Origin: Leptidea sinapis
Taxonomy: Eukaryota > Arthropoda > Insecta > Lepidoptera > Pieridae
Direction of reading: 5' to 3'
Length of the DNA: 64,000 nucleotides
Assembly (NCBI RefSeq): GCF_905404315.1
Contig: NC_066294.1
Span: forward strand, 12,487,501-12,551,500
Shown here: one piece after another, positions 11,218 to 24,890 of the stretch
Layout of the letters: each line of letters begins with the position of its first letter
How positions within the stretch are numbered: the stretch's first letter is position 1
Made by a program: the position numbers and the translations under genes
The notes under the pieces: generated by a model
Database searches by the model: none
What the model was told of the DNA's origin: nothing
What the model saw: the letters and a program-made list of their open reading frames with translations, nothing else

Positions 11218-11742
11218 ATGGGTATCGTATCCGAGGTTCTCGAGGGTGCTAAGAACGATTTTGTGATCATTTTTCTAATCCAAGATGATCGACGCACAAA
11301 ATTATGTTGATGGCCGCCGCTCAAAATTATGATAACTAGATTATGGGTATCGTATCCGAGGTTCTCGAAGGTGCAGAGAACGATTTTTTGATCAGTTTTC
11401 AAATCCAAGATGGCCGCCGCTCAAAAGTATCATAACCACATTATGGATATCGTATCCTAGTTTCTCGAGGGTGCTGAGAACAATTTTGTGATCATTTTTC
11501 AAATCCAAGATGGCCGACGTGCAAGATTATGATCACAAAAATATGGGTATCGTATCCGAGGTTCTCGAGAGTGCACAGAACGATTTTGTGATCATTTTTG
11601 AAATCCAAGGTGGCCGCCGCTCAAAATTATGATAACTACATTATGGGTATCCTATCCGAGGTTCTCGAGGGTGCAGAGAACGATTTTGTGATCATTTTTC
11701 AAATCGAAGATAGCCGCCGCTAAAAAGTATGATAACTACATT

Positions 11743-11839
11743 ATGGGTATCGTATCCGAGGTTCTCGAGGGTGTTGAGAACGATTTTATGATAATTTTTC
11801 AAATCGAAGGCCGCCGAACAAAATTATGATTTCAGCGAT
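11743..11839 (+). repeat. 97-bp monomer variant (AAATCGAAGGCCGCCG type)
   Basis: Three bases are missing before the GC-rich box: the copy reads ATCGAAGGCCGCCG where others read ATCGAAGATGGCCGCCG or the AGATAGCCGCCG form. It is marked by GTGTTGAGAACGATTTTATG and is followed by the ATTTCAG linker. The combination recurs at many places, for example near 2.07, 3.0, 20.2, 21.1, 26.7, 31.2, 50.1, 54.3, 57.9, 59.3, 62.7 and 63.4 kb. It serves as a position marker inside higher-order repeats. Confidence 0.9.
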
Positions 11840-12660
11840 ATGGATATCGTATCCGAGGTTCTCGAGGGTGCAGAGAACGATTTTGGCATCATTTTTAAAT
11901 CTGAGATAGCTCCGCTCAAAATTATGAAAACGACATTATGGGTATCGTAACAGTGGTTATCGAGGGTGCAGAGAACGATTTTGTGATCATTTTTCAAATC
12001 CAAGATGGCCGCCGCACAAAAGTATGATAAGTACATTATGGGTATCTTATCCGAGGTTCTCGAGGGTGCTGAGAACGATTTTGTGATCATTTTTCCAATA
12101 CAAGATGGCCGCCGTGCAAGATTATGATCATAAAAATATGGGTATCGTATCTGAGGTTCTCGAGAGTGCACAGAACGATTTTGTGAACATTTTTGAAATC
12201 CAAGAATGCCGCCGCTCAACATTATGATAAGTAAATTATGGGTATCGTATCCGAGGTTCTCGAGGGTGCAGAGAACGATTTTGTTATCATTTTTGAAATT
12301 CAAGATGGCCGCTGCTCAATATTATGATAACTACATTATGGGTATCGTGTCCGGGGTGGTCGAGGGTGCTGAGAACGATTTTGTGATCATTTTTCTAATC
12401 CAAGATGATCGCCGCACAAAATTATGTTGATGGCCGCCGCTCAAAATTATGATAACTAGATTATGGCTATCGTATCCGAGGTTCTCGAGGGTGCAGAAAA
12501 CATATTGGGATCATTTTTAAATCCGAGATGGCCGCCGCTCAAAAGTATGATAACTAGATCATGGGTATCGTATCCGAGGTTCTCGAGGGTGCAGAGAACG
12601 ATTTTGTGATCAGTTTTCAAATCCAAGATGGCCGCCGTGCAAGATTATGATCACAAAAAT

Positions 12661-12763
12661 ATGGGTATCGTATCCGAGGTTCTCGAGGGTGCTTGCTGAG
12701 AACGATTTTGGTATCATTTTTAAATCCGAGATGGCCGCCGCTCAAAATTATGATAACAACATT
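12661..12763 (+). repeat. 103-bp monomer variant with 4-bp insertion (GTGCTTGCTGAG)
   Basis: A 99-bp type copy has a 4-bp tandem duplication that turns GTGCTGAG into GTGCTTGCTGAG, for a total of 103 bp. I see the same insertion near 4.01, 8.20, 12.69, 34.96, 36.99, 38.21 and 39.21 kb. The last four also share GGCCGGCGCTC in the GC-rich box. This rare mutation traces which blocks are copies of one another. Confidence 0.9.
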
Positions 12764-15700
12764 ATGGGTATCGTATCAGAGGTTCTCGTGAATGCAGAGA
12801 AGGATTTTGTGATCAGTTTTCAAATCCAAGATGGCCGTCGCTCAAAAGTATGATAACTACATTATGGGTATCGTATCTGAGAATCTTGAGGTTGCTGAGA
12901 ACGATTTTGTGATCATTTTTCAAATCCAAGAGGGCCGCCGTGCAAGATTATGATTACAAAAATATGAATATCTTATTCGAGGTTCTCGAGGGTGCTGAGA
13001 ACGATTTTGTGATCATTTTGCTAATCCAAGATGGCCGCCGCACAAAATTATGATTTCAGTAATATGGATATCGTGGCCCAGGTTCTCGAGGGTGCAGAAA
13101 ACAATTTTGGGATCATTTTTAAATCCGAGATGGCCGCCGCTCAAAAGTATGATAACTAGATTATGGGTATCGTATCCTAGGTTCTCAAGGGTGCAGAGAG
13201 CGATTTTGTGATAAGTTTTCAAATCCGAGAAGGCAGCCGCTCAAAAGAATGATAACAACATTATGGGTATCGTATCCGAGGTTCTCGAGGGTGCAGAGAA
13301 CGATTTGGTGATCATTTTTGAAATCCAAGAGGGCTGCCGCAAACAATAATGTTGTCAGCAATATGGATAACGTGTCTGAGGTTCTCGAGGGTGCAGAAAA
13401 TAATTTTGGGATCATTTTTAAATCCGAGATGGCCGCTGTGCAATATTATGATCACAAAAATATGGGTATCGTATCCGAGGTTCTCGAGGGTGCACAGAAT
13501 GATTTTGTGATCATTTTTGAAATCCAAGGTGGCCGCCGCTCAAAATTATGATAACTACATTATGGGTATCCTATCCGAGGTTCTCGAGGGTGCAGAGAAC
13601 GATTTTATGATCAGTTTTCAAATCCAAGATGGCCGCCGCTCAAAAGTATGATAAGTACATTATGGATATCGTATCCTAGTTTCTCGAGGGTGCAGAGAAC
13701 GATTCTGTGATCATTTTTGAAATCCAAGAGGGCTGCCGCAAACAATAATGTTGTCAGCAATATGGATAACGTGTCTGAGGTTCTCGAGGGTGCAGAAAAT
13801 AATTTTGGGATCATTTTTAAATACGAGATGGCCGCTGTGCAATATTATGATCACAAAAATATGGGTATCGTATCCGAGGTTCTCGAGAGTGCACAGAACG
13901 ATTTTGTGATCATTTTTCAAATCGAAGATAGCCGCCGCTTAAAAGTATGATAACTACATTATGGGTATCGTATCCGAGGTTCTCGAGGGTGCAGAGAACG
14001 ATTTTGTGATCAGTTTTAAAATCCAAGATGGCCGCCGCTCAAAAGTATGATAAGTACATTATGGATATCGTATCATAGTTTCTCGAGGGTGCTGAGAACG
14101 ATTTTGTGATCATTTATGAAATCCAAGAGGGCTGCCGCAAACAATTATGTTTTCAGCAATATGGATATCGTTTCCGAGGTTCTCGAGTGTGCAGAAAACA
14201 ATTTTGGCATAATTTTTAAATCTGAGATGGCTCCGCTCAAAATTATGAAAACGACATTATGGGTATCGTAACAGTGGTTCTCGAGGGTGCAGAGAACGAT
14301 TTTGTGATCATTTTTCAAATCCAAGATGGCCGCCGCACAAAAGTATGATAACTACATTATGGGTATCTTATCCGAGGTTCTCGAGGGTGCTGAGAACGAT
14401 TTTGTGATCATTTTTCCAATACAAGATGGCCGCCGTGCAAGATTATGATCATAAAAATATGGGTATCGTATCTGAGGTTCTCGAGAGTGCACAGAACGAT
14501 TTTGTGAACATTTTTGAAATCCAAGAATGCCGCCGCTCAAAATTATGATAAGTAAATTATGGGTATCGTATCCGAGGTTCTCGAGGGTGCAGAGAACGAT
14601 TTTGTTATCATTTTTGAAATTCAAGATGGCCGCTGCTCAATATTATGATAACTACATTATGGGTATCGTGTCCGGGGTGGTCGAGGGTGCTGAGAACGAT
14701 TTTGTGATCATTTTTCTAATCCAAGATGATCGCCGCACAAAATTATGTTGATGGCCGCCGCTCAAAATTATGATAACTAGATTATGGCTATCGTATCCGA
14801 GGTTCTCGAGGGTGCAGAAAACATATTGGGATCATTTTTAAATCCGAGATGGCCGCCGCTCAAAAGTATGATAACTAGATCATGGGTATCGTATCCGAGG
14901 TTCTCGAGGGTGCAGAGAAGGATTTTGTGATTAGTTTTCAAATCCAAGATGGCCGTCGCTCAAAAGTATGATAACTACATTATGGGTATCGTATCTGAGA
15001 ATCTCGAGGTTGCTGAGAACGATTTTGTGATCATTTTTCAAATCCAAGAGGGCCGCCGTGCAAGATTATGATCACAAAAATATGAATATCTTATTCGAGG
15101 TTCTCGAGGGTGCTGAGAACGATTTTGTGATCATTTTGCTAATCCAAGATGGCCACCGCACAAAATTATGATTTCAGTAATATGGATATCGTGTCCCAGG
15201 TTCTCGAGGGTGCAGAAAACAATTTTGGGATCATTTTTAAATCCGAGATGGCCGCCGCTCAAAAGTATGATAACTAGATTATGGGTATCGTATCCTAGGT
15301 TCTCAAGGGTGCAGAGAGCGATTTTGTGATAAGTTTTCAAATCCGACATGGCCGCCGCTCAAAAGAATGATAACAACATTATGGGTATCCTATCCGAGGT
15401 TCTCGAGGGTGCAGAGAACGATTTTGTGATCATTTTTGAAATCCAAGATGGCCGCCGCTCAACATTATGATAACTACATTATGGGTATCGTATCCGAGGT
15501 TCTCGAGGGTGCTGAGAACGATTTTGTGATCATTTTTCTAATCCAAGATGATCGCCGCACAAAATTATGTTGATGGCCGCCGCTCAAAATTATGATAACT
15601 AGATTATGGGTATCGTATCCGAGGTTCTCGAGGGTGCAGAGAACGATTTTGTGATCAGTTTTCAAATCCAAGATGGCCGCCGCTCAAAAGTATGATAACT

Positions 15701-16328
15701 ACATTATGGGTATCGTATCCGAGGTTCTCGAGGGTGCTAAGATTGATTTTGTGATCATTTTTCTAATCCAAGATGATCGCCGCACAAAATTATGTTGATG
15801 GCCGCCGCTCAAAATTATGATAACTAGATTATGGGTATCGTATCCGAGGTTCTCGAAGGTGCAGAGAACGATTTTTTGATCAGTTTTCAAATCCAAGATG
15901 GCCGCCGCTCAAAAGTATCATAACCACATTATGGATATCGTATCCTAGTTTCTCGAGGGTGCTGAGAACGATTTTGTGATCATTTTTCCAATACAAGATG
16001 GCCGCCGTGCAAGATTATGATCATAAAAATATGGGTATCGTATCTGAGGTTCTCGAGAGTGCACAGAACGATTTTGTGATCATTTTTGAAATCCAAGGTG
16101 GCCGCCGCTCAAAATTATGATAACTACATTATGGGTATCCTATCCGAGGTTCTCGAGGGTGCAGAGAACGATTTTGTGATCATTTTTCAAATCGAAGATA
16201 GCCGCCGCTAAAAAGTATGATAACTACATTATGGGTATCCTATCCGAGGTTCTCGAGGGTGCAGAGAACGATTTTGTGATCATTTTTCAAATCGAAGATA
16301 GCCGCCGCTAAAAAGTATGATAACTACA

Positions 16329-19300
16329 TTATGGATATCGTATCCGAGGTTGTCGAGGGTGCAGAGAACGATTTGGTGATCATTTTTAAATCTGAGATGG
16401 CCGCCGCTCCAAATTATGATAACGACATTATGGGTATCGTATCAGTGGTTCTCCAGGGTGCAGAGAATATTTTGTAATCATTTTTCAAATCCAAGATGGC
16501 TGCCGCTCAAAAGTATGATAACTACATTATGGGTATCTTATCCGAGGTTCTCGAGGGTGCTGAGAACGATTTTGTGATCATTTTTCCAATACAAGATGGC
16601 CGCCGTGCAAGATTATGATCATAAAAATATGGGTATCGTATCTGAGGTTCTCGAGAGTGCACAGAACGATTTTGTGAACATTTTTGAAATCCAAGAATGC
16701 CGCCGCTCAAAATTATGATAAGTAAATTATGGGTATCGTATCCGAGGTTCTCGAGGGTGCAGAGAACGATTTTGTGATCATTTTTGAAATCCAAGATGGC
16801 CGCCGCTCAACATTATGATAACTACATTATGGGTATCGTATCCGAGGTTCTCGAGGGTGCAGAGAACGATTTTGTGATCATTTTTCTAATCCAAGATGAT
16901 CGCCGCACAAAATTATGTTGATGGCCGCAACTCAAAATTATGATAACTAGATTATGGGTATCGTATCCGAGGTTCTCGAGGGTGCTGAGAACGATTTTGG
17001 TATCATTTTTAAATCCGAGATGGCCGCCGCTCAAAATTATGATAACAACATTATGGGTATCGTATCAGAGGTTCTCGAGAATGCAGAGAAGGATTTTGTG
17101 ATCAGTTTTCAAATCCAAGATGGCCGTCGCTCAAAAGTATGATAACTACATTATGGGTATCGTATCTGAGAATCTCGAGGTTGCTGAGAACGATTTTGTG
17201 ATCATTTTTCAAATCCAAGAGGACCGCCGTGCAAGATTATGATCACAAAAATATGTATATCTTATTCGAGGTTCTGGAGGGTGCTGAGAACGATTTTGTG
17301 ATCATTTTGCTAATCCAAGATGGCCGCCGCACAAAATTATGATTTCAGTAATATGGATATCGTGTCCCAGGTTCTCGAGGGTGCAGAAAACAATTTTGGG
17401 ATCATTTTTAAATCCGAGATGGCCGCCGCTCAAAAGTATGATAACTAGATTATGGGTATCGTATCCTAGGTTCTCAAGGGTGCAGAGAGCGATTTTGTGA
17501 TAAGTTTTCAAATCCGAGAAGGCAGCCGCTCAAAAGAATGATAACAACATTATGGGTATCGTATCCGAGGTTCTCGAGGGTGCAGAGAACGATTTGGTGA
17601 TCATTTTTCAAATCCAAGAGGGCTGCCGCAAACAATAATGTTGTCATCAATATGGATAACGTGTCTGAGGTTCTCGAGGGTGCAGAAAATAATTTTGGGA
17701 TCATTTTTAAATCCGAGATGGCCGCTGTGCAATATTATGATCACAAAAATATGGGTATCGTATCCGAGGTTCTCGAGAGTGCACAGAATGATTTTGTGAT
17801 CATTTTTGAAATCCAAGGTGGCCGCCGCTCAAAATTATGATAACTACATTATGGGTATCCTATCCGAGGTTCTCGAGGGTGCAGAGAACGATTTTGTGAT
17901 CAGTTTTCAAATCCAAGATGGCTGCCGCTCAAAAGTATGATAAGCACATTATGGATATCGTATCCTAGTTTATCGAGGGTGCAGAGAACGATTCTGTGAT
18001 CATTTTTGAAATCCAAGAGGGCTGCCGCAAACAATAATGTTGTCAGCAATATGGATAACGTGTCTGAGGTTCTCGAGGGTGCAGAAAATAATTTTGGGAT
18101 CATTTTTAAATACGAGATGGCCGCTGTGCAATATTATGATCACAAAAATATGGGTATCATATCCGAGGTTCTCGAGAGTGCACAGAACGATTTTGTGATC
18201 ATTTTTCAAATCGAAGATAGCCGCCGCTTAAAAGTATGATAACTACATTATGGGTATCGTATCCGAGGTTCTCGAGGGTGCAGAGAACGATTTTGTGATC
18301 ATTTTTGAAATCCAAGAGGGCTGCCGCAAACAATTATGTTTTCAGCAATATGGATATCGTTTCCGAGGTTCTCGAGTGTGCAGAAAACAATTTTGGCATC
18401 ATTTTTAAATCTGAGATGGCTCCGCTCAAAATTATGAAAACGTTATTATGGGTATCGTATCAGTGGTTCTCGAGGGTGCAAAGAACGATTTTGTGATCAA
18501 TTTTCAAATCCAAGATGGCCGACGTGCAAGATTATGATCACAAAAATATGGGTATCGTATCCGAGGTTCTCGAGAGTGCACAGAACGATTTTGTGATCAT
18601 TTTTGAAATCCAAGGTGGCCGCCGCTCAAAATTATGATAACTACATTGTGGGTATCCTATCCGAGGTTCTCGAGGGTGCAGAGAACGATTTTGTGATCAT
18701 TTTTCAAATCGAAGATAGCCGCCGCTAAAAAGTATGATAACTACATTATGGGTATCGTATCCGAGATTCTCGAGGGTGTTGAGAACGATTTTATGATAAT
18801 TTTTCAAATCGAAGGCCGCCGCACAAAATTATGATTTCAGCAATATGGATATCGTATCCGAGGTTCTCGAGGGTGCAGAGAACGATTTGGTGATCATTTT
18901 TCAAATCCAAGATGGCCGCCGCACAAAAGTATGATAACTACATTATGGGTATCGTATCCGAGTTTCTCGAGGGTGCTGAGAACGATTTTGTGATCATGTT
19001 TCATATACAAGATGGCCGCCGTGCAAGATTATGATCATAAAAATATGGGTGTCGTATCTGAGGTTCTCGAGAGTGCACAGAACGATTTTGTGAACATTTT
19101 TGAAATCCAAGATGGCCGCCGTTCAAAATTATGATAAGTAAATTATGGGTATCGTATCCGAGGTTCTCGAGGGTGCAGAGAACGATTTTGTTATCATTTT
19201 TGAAATTCAAGATGGCCGCTGCTCAACATTATGATAACTAGATTATGGGTATCGTATCCGAGGTTCTCGAGGGTGCTGAGAACGATTTTGGTATCATTTT

Positions 19301-20087
19301 TAAATACGAGATGGCCGCTGTGCAATATTATGATCACAAAAATATGGGTATCGTATCCGAGGTTCTCGAGAGTGCACAGAACGATTTTGTGATCATTTTT
19401 CAAATCGAAGATAGCCGCCGCTTAAAAGTATGATAACTACATTATGGGTATCGTATCCGAGGTTCTCGAGGGTGCAGAGAACGATTTTGTGATCAGTTTT
19501 AAAATCCAAGATGGCCGCCGCTCAAAAGTATGATAAGTACATTATGGATATCGTATCATAGTTTCTCGAGGGTGCTGAGAACGATTTTGTGATCATTTAT
19601 GAAATCCAAGAGGGCTGCCGCAACCAATTATGTTTTCAGCAATATGGATATCGTTTCCGAGGTTCTCGAGTGTGCAGAAAACAATTTTGGCATCATTTTT
19701 AAATCTGAGATGGCTCCGCTCAAAATTATGAAAACGACATTATGGGTATCGTAACAGTGGTTCTCGAGGGTGCAGAGAACGATTTTGTGATCATTTTTCA
19801 AATCCAAGATGGCCGCCGCACAAAAGTATGATAACTACATTATGGGTATCTTATCCGAGGTTCTCGAGGGTGCTGAGAACGATTTTGTGATCATTTTTCC
19901 AATACAAGATGGCCGCCGTGCAAGATTATGATCATAAAAATATGGGTATCGTATCTGAGGTTCTCGAGAGTGCACAGAACGATTTTGTGAACATTTTTGA
20001 AATCCAAGAATGCCGCTGCTCAAAATTATGATAAGTAAATTATGGGTATCGTATCCGAGGTTCTCGAGGGTGCAGAGAACGATTTTG
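16329..20087 (+). repeat. ~3.76-kb block, copy 1 (offset 4803 bp)
   Basis: This block aligns with 21132-24890 at a constant offset of 4803 bp. I noted roughly a dozen substitutions, for example near 17277, 17647, 18443, 18651, 18958, 19134 and 19624, and no indel, so identity is about 99.6%. It begins at the ATATGGATATCG monomer near 16329. It ends at about 20087, where copy 1 goes on to AAATCGAAGATAGCC and copy 2 to AAATTCAAGATGG. Confidence 0.87.
16954..17052 (+). repeat. 99-bp monomer variant (TTTTTAAATCCGAG type)
   Basis: One base is missing where other copies read TTTTTCAAATCC, giving TTTTTAAATCCGAGATGG and a 99-bp period. Because 99 is divisible by three, adjacent copies stay in the same frame. 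This class is the source of most of the two-monomer open frames on both strands. It is found all through the window, often with the TTTTGGGATC or TTTTGGTATC variant upstream. Confidence 0.92.
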
Positions 20088-20779
20088 TGATCATTTTTCA
20101 AATCGAAGATAGCCGCCGCTAAAAAGTATGATAACTACATTATGGGTATCGTATCCGAGGTTCTCGAGGGTGTTGAGAACGATTTTATGATAATTTTTCA
20201 AATCGAAGGCCGCCGCACAAAATTATGATTTCAGCAATATGGATATCGTATCCGAGGTTGTCGAGGGTGCAGAGAACGATTTGGTGATCATTTTTAAATC
20301 TGAGATGGCCGCCGCTCCAAATTATGATAACGACATTATGGGTATCGTATCAGTGGTTCTCCACGGTGCAGAGAATATTTTGTAATCATTTTTCAAATCC
20401 AAGATGGCTGCCGCTCAAAAGTATGATAACTACATTATGGGTATCTTATCCGAGGTTCTCGAGGGTGCTGAGAACGATTTTGTGATCATTTTTCCAATAC
20501 AAGATGGCCGCCGTGCAAGATTATGATCATAAAAATATGGGTATCGTATCTGAGGTTCTCGAGAGTGCACAGAACGATTTTGTGAACATTTTTGAAATCC
20601 AAGAATGCCGCCGCTCAAAATTATGATAAGTAAATTATGGGTATCGTATCCGAGGTTCTCGAGGGTGCAGAGAACGATTTTGTGATCATTTTTGAAATCC
20701 AAGATGGCCGCCGCTCAACATTATGATAACTACATTATGGGTATCGTATCCGAGGTTCTCGAGGGTGCAGAGAACGATT
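19885..20779 (+). repeat. 895-bp tandem duplication, copy 1
   Basis: About nine monomers are repeated immediately downstream at an offset of 895 bp. I noticed a single difference between the copies: TTTTATGATAATTTT near 20187 against TTTTATGTTAATTTT near 21082. The junction lies in GTGATCATTTTTCCAATAC. The near identity makes this one of the youngest events in the window, or a possible assembly error. Confidence 0.85.
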
Positions 20780-21674
20780 TTGTGATCATTTTTCCAATAC
20801 AAGATGGCCGCCGTGCAAGATTATGATCATAAAAATATGGGTATCGTATCTGAGGTTCTCGAGAGTGCACAGAACGATTTTGTGAACATTTTTGAAATCC
20901 AAGAATGCCGCTGCTCAAAATTATGATAAGTAAATTATGGGTATCGTATCCGAGGTTCTCGAGGGTGCAGAGAACGATTTTGTGATCATTTTTCAAATCG
21001 AAGATAGCCGCCGCTAAAAAGTATGATAACTACATTATGGGTATCGTATCCGAGGTTCTCGAGGGTGTTGAGAACGATTTTATGTTAATTTTTCAAATCG
21101 AAGGCCGCCGCACAAAATTATGATTTCAGCAATATGGATATCGTATCCGAGGTTGTCGAGGGTGCAGAGAACGATTTGGTGATCATTTTTAAATCTGAGA
21201 TGGCCGCCGCTCCAAATTATGATAACGACATTATGGGTATCGTATCAGTGGTTCTCCACGGTGCAGAGAATATTTTGTAATCATTTTTCAAATCCAAGAT
21301 GGCTGCCGCTCAAAAGTATGATAACTACATTATGGGTATCTTATCCGAGGTTCTCGAGGGTGCTGAGAACGATTTTGTGATCATTTTTCCAATACAAGAT
21401 GGCCGCCGTGCAAGATTATGATCATAAAAATATGGGTATCGTATCTGAGGTTCTCGAGAGTGCACAGAACGATTTTGTGAACATTTTTGAAATCCAAGAA
21501 TGCCGCCGCTCAAAATTATGATAAGTAAATTATGGGTATCGTATCCGAGGTTCTCGAGGGTGCAGAGAACGATTTTGTGATCATTTTTGAAATCCAAGAT
21601 GGCCGCCGCTCAACATTATGATAACTACATTATGGGTATCGTATCCGAGGTTCTCGAGGGTGCAGAGAACGATT
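20780..21674 (+). repeat. 895-bp tandem duplication, copy 2
   Basis: Second copy of the 895-bp block. Its right part also belongs to the 4803-bp-offset block that starts near 21132, so the 895-bp and 4803-bp duplications are nested. The copy ends where GATCATTTTTCCAATAC gives way to GATCATTTTTCTAATCC. Confidence 0.85.
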
Positions 21675-24600
21675 TTGTGATCATTTTTCTAATCCAAGAT
21701 GATCGTCGCACAAAATTATGTTGATGGCCGCAACTCAAAATTATGATAACTAGATTATGGGTATCGTATCCGAGGTTCTCGAGGGTGCTGAGAACGATTT
21801 TGGTATCATTTTTAAATCCGAGATGGCCGCCGCTCAAAATTATGATAACAACATTATGGGTATCGTATCAGAGGTTCTCGAGAATGCAGAGAAGGATTTT
21901 GTGATCAGTTTTCAAATCCAAGATGGCCGTCGCTCAAAAGTATGATAACTACATTATGGGTATCGTATCTGAGAATCTCGAGGTTGCTGAGAACGATTTT
22001 GTGATCATTTTTCAAATCCAAGAGGACCGCCGTGCAAGATTATGATCACAAAAATATGTATATCTTATTCGAGGTTCTCGAGGGTGCTGAGAACGATTTT
22101 GTGATCATTTTGCTAATCCAAGATGGCCGCCGCACAAAATTATGATTTCAGTAATATGGATATCGTGTCCCAGGTTCTCGAGGGTGCAGAAAACAATTTT
22201 GGGATCATTTTTAAATCCGAGATGGCCGCCGCTCAAAAGTATGATAACTAGATTATGGGTATCGTATCCTAGGTTCTCAAGGGTGCAGAGAGCGATTTTG
22301 TGATAAGTTTTCAAATCCGAGAAGGCAGCCGCTCAAAAGAATGATAACAACATTATGGGTATCGTATCCGAGGTTCTCGAGGGTGCAGAGAACGATTTGG
22401 TGATCATTTTTCAAATCCAAGAGGGCTGCCGCAAACAATAATGTTGTCAGCAATATGGATAACGTGTCTGAGGTTCTCGAGGGTGCAGAAAATAATTTTG
22501 GGATCATTTTTAAATCCGAGATGGCCGCTGTGCAATATTATGATCACAAAAATATGGGTATCGTATCCGAGGTTCTCGAGAGTGCACAGAATGATTTTGT
22601 GATCATTTTTGAAATCCAAGGTGGCCGCCGCTCAATATTATGATAACTACATTATGGGTATCCTATCCGAGGTTCTCGAGGGTGCAGAGAACGATTTTGT
22701 GATCAGTTTTCAAATCCAAGATGGCTGCCGCTCAAAAGTATGATAAGCACATTATGGATATCGTATCCTAGTTTATCGAGGGTGCAGAGAACGATTCTGT
22801 GATCATTTTTGAAATCCAAGAGGGCTGCCGCAAACAATAATGTTGTCAGCAATATGGATAACGTGTCTGAGGTTCTCGAGGGTGCAGAAAATAATTTTGG
22901 GATCATTTTTAAATACGAGATGGCCGCTGTGCAATATTATGATCACAAAAATATGGGTATCATATCCGAGGTTCTCGAGAGTGCACAGAACGATTTTGTG
23001 ATCATTTTTCAAATCGAAGATAGCCGCCGCTTAAAAGTATGATAACTACATTATGGGTATCGTATCCGAGGTTCTCGAGGGTGCAGAGAACGATTTTGTG
23101 ATCATTTTTGAAATCCAAGAGGGCTGCCGCAAACAATTATGTTTTCAGCAATATGGATATCGTTTCCGAGGTTCTCGAGTGTGCAGAAAACAATTTTGGC
23201 ATCATTTTTAAATCTGAGATGGCTCCGCTCAAAATTATGAAAACGACATTATGGGTATCGTATCAGTGGTTCTCGAGGGTGCAAAGAACGATTTTGTGAT
23301 CAATTTTCAAATCCAAGATGGCCGACGTGCAAGATTATGATCACAAAAATATGGGTATCGTATCCGAGGTTCTCGAGAGTGCACAGAACGATTTTGTGAT
23401 CATTTTTGAAATCCAAGGTGGCCGCCGCTCAAAATTATGATAACTACATTATGGGTATCCTATCCGAGGTTCTCGAGGGTGCAGAGAACGATTTTGTGAT
23501 CATTTTTCAAATCGAAGATAGCCGCCGCTAAAAAGTATGATAACTACATTATGGGTATCGTATCCGAGATTCTCGAGGGTGTTGAGAACGATTTTATGAT
23601 AATTTTTCAAATCGAAGGCCGCCGCACAAAATTATGATTTCAGCAATATGGATATCGTATCCGAGGTTCTCGAGGGTGCAGAGAACGATTTGGTGATCAT
23701 TTTTCAAATCCAAGATGGCCGCCGCACAAAAGTATGATAACTACATTATGGGTATCTTATCCGAGTTTCTCGAGGGTGCTGAGAACGATTTTGTGATCAT
23801 GTTTCATATACAAGATGGCCGCCGTGCAAGATTATGATCATAAAAATATGGGTGTCGTATCTGAGGTTCTCGAGAGTGCACAGAACGATTTTGTGAACAT
23901 TTTTGAAATCCAAGATGGCCGCCTTTCAAAATTATGATAAGTAAATTATGGGTATCGTATCCGAGGTTCTCGAGGGTGCAGAGAACGATTTTGTTATCAT
24001 TTTTGAAATTCAAGATGGCCGCTGCTCAACATTATGATAACTAGATTATGGGTATCGTATCCGAGGTTCTCGAGGGTGCTGAGAACGATTTTGGTATCAT
24101 TTTTAAATACGAGATGGCCGCTGTGCAATATTATGATCACAAAAATATGGGTATCGTATCCGAGGTTCTCGAGAGTGCACAGAATGATTTTGTGATCATT
24201 TTTCAAATCGAAGATAGCCGCCGCTTAAAAGTATGATAACTACATTATGGGTATCGTATCCGAGGTTCTCGAGGGTGCAGAGAACGATTTTGTGATCAGT
24301 TTTAAAATCCAAGATGGCCGCCGCTCAAAAGTATGATAAGTACATTATGGATATCGTATCATAGTTTCTCGAGGGTGCTGAGAACGATTTTGTGATCATT
24401 TATGAAATCCAAGAGGGCTGCCGCAAACAATTATGTTTTCAGCAATATGGATATCGTTTCCGAGGTTCTCGAGTGTGCAGAAAACAATTTTGGCATCATT
24501 TTTAAATCTGAGATGGCTCCGCTCAAAATTATGAAAACGACATTATGGGTATCGTAACAGTGGTTCTCGAGGGTGCAGAGAACGATTTTGTGATCATTTT

Positions 24601-24890
24601 TCAAATCCAAGATGGCCGCCGCACAAAAGTATGATAACTACATTATGGGTATCTTATCCGAGGTTCTCGAGGGTGCTGAGAACGATTTTGTGATCATTTT
24701 TCTAATACAAGATGGCCGCCGTGCAAGATTATGATCATAAAAATATGGGTATCGTATCTGAGGTTCTCGAGAGTGCACAGAACGATTTTGTAAACATTTT
24801 TGAAATCCAAGAATGCCGCCGCTCAAAATTATGATAAGTAAATTATGGGTATCGTATCCGAGGTTCTCGAGGGTGCAGAGAACGATTTTG
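21132..24890 (+). repeat. ~3.76-kb block, copy 2 (offset 4803 bp)
   Basis: Counterpart of 16329-20087. It repeats the same order of variant monomers: marker ATTTTGCTAATCC near 22.11 kb, two AACAATAATGTTGTCAG monomers 399 bp apart, the GGCTCCGCTC form, and the MDFK-type minus-strand frames. Private substitutions include CTCAATATTATG near 22634 and CGCCTTTC near 23931. Confidence 0.87.

Larger units (their letters stand above)
10993..11442 (+). repeat. 225-bp dimer (125+100 bp), two tandem copies
   Basis: Monomer starts at 10993, 11118, 11218 and 11343 give spacings of 125, 100 and 125 bp, followed by another 100-bp copy. So two 225-bp dimers stand in tandem. The same tandem pair is seen near 15.48, 25.96, 30.45, 45.18, 46.56, 47.93, 51.52 and 57.14 kb. 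It is therefore a stable building block of the higher-order repeats. Confidence 0.9.
8492..16328 (+). repeat. Mosaic of ~2.1-2.4-kb higher-order units
   Basis: The marker monomer ATTTTGCTAATCC lies near 8.53, 10.65, 13.02 and 15.13 kb, then again at 17.30 kb, giving spacings of about 2117, 2370, 2118 and 2171 bp. Alternate units match best: 8.5 kb with 13.0 kb, and 10.6-11.4 kb with 15.1-15.9 kb, both at offsets of 4487-4488 bp. The segment at 9.67-10.48 kb recurs at 12.03-12.85 kb and again in part near 14.35 kb. No non-satellite sequence is present. Confidence 0.8.

Noticed and set aside
11824..12303. The longest open frame in the window (159 codons, minus strand), and many 60-100-codon frames on both strands
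   Set aside because: They recur wherever the same monomer combination recurs, start and stop inside monomers, and overlap comparable frames on the other strand. Runs of 99-bp copies keep frame simply because 99 is divisible by three. No recognisable domain, signal peptide or independent conservation is seen, and the mixture of 97-125-bp units destroys frame continuity.
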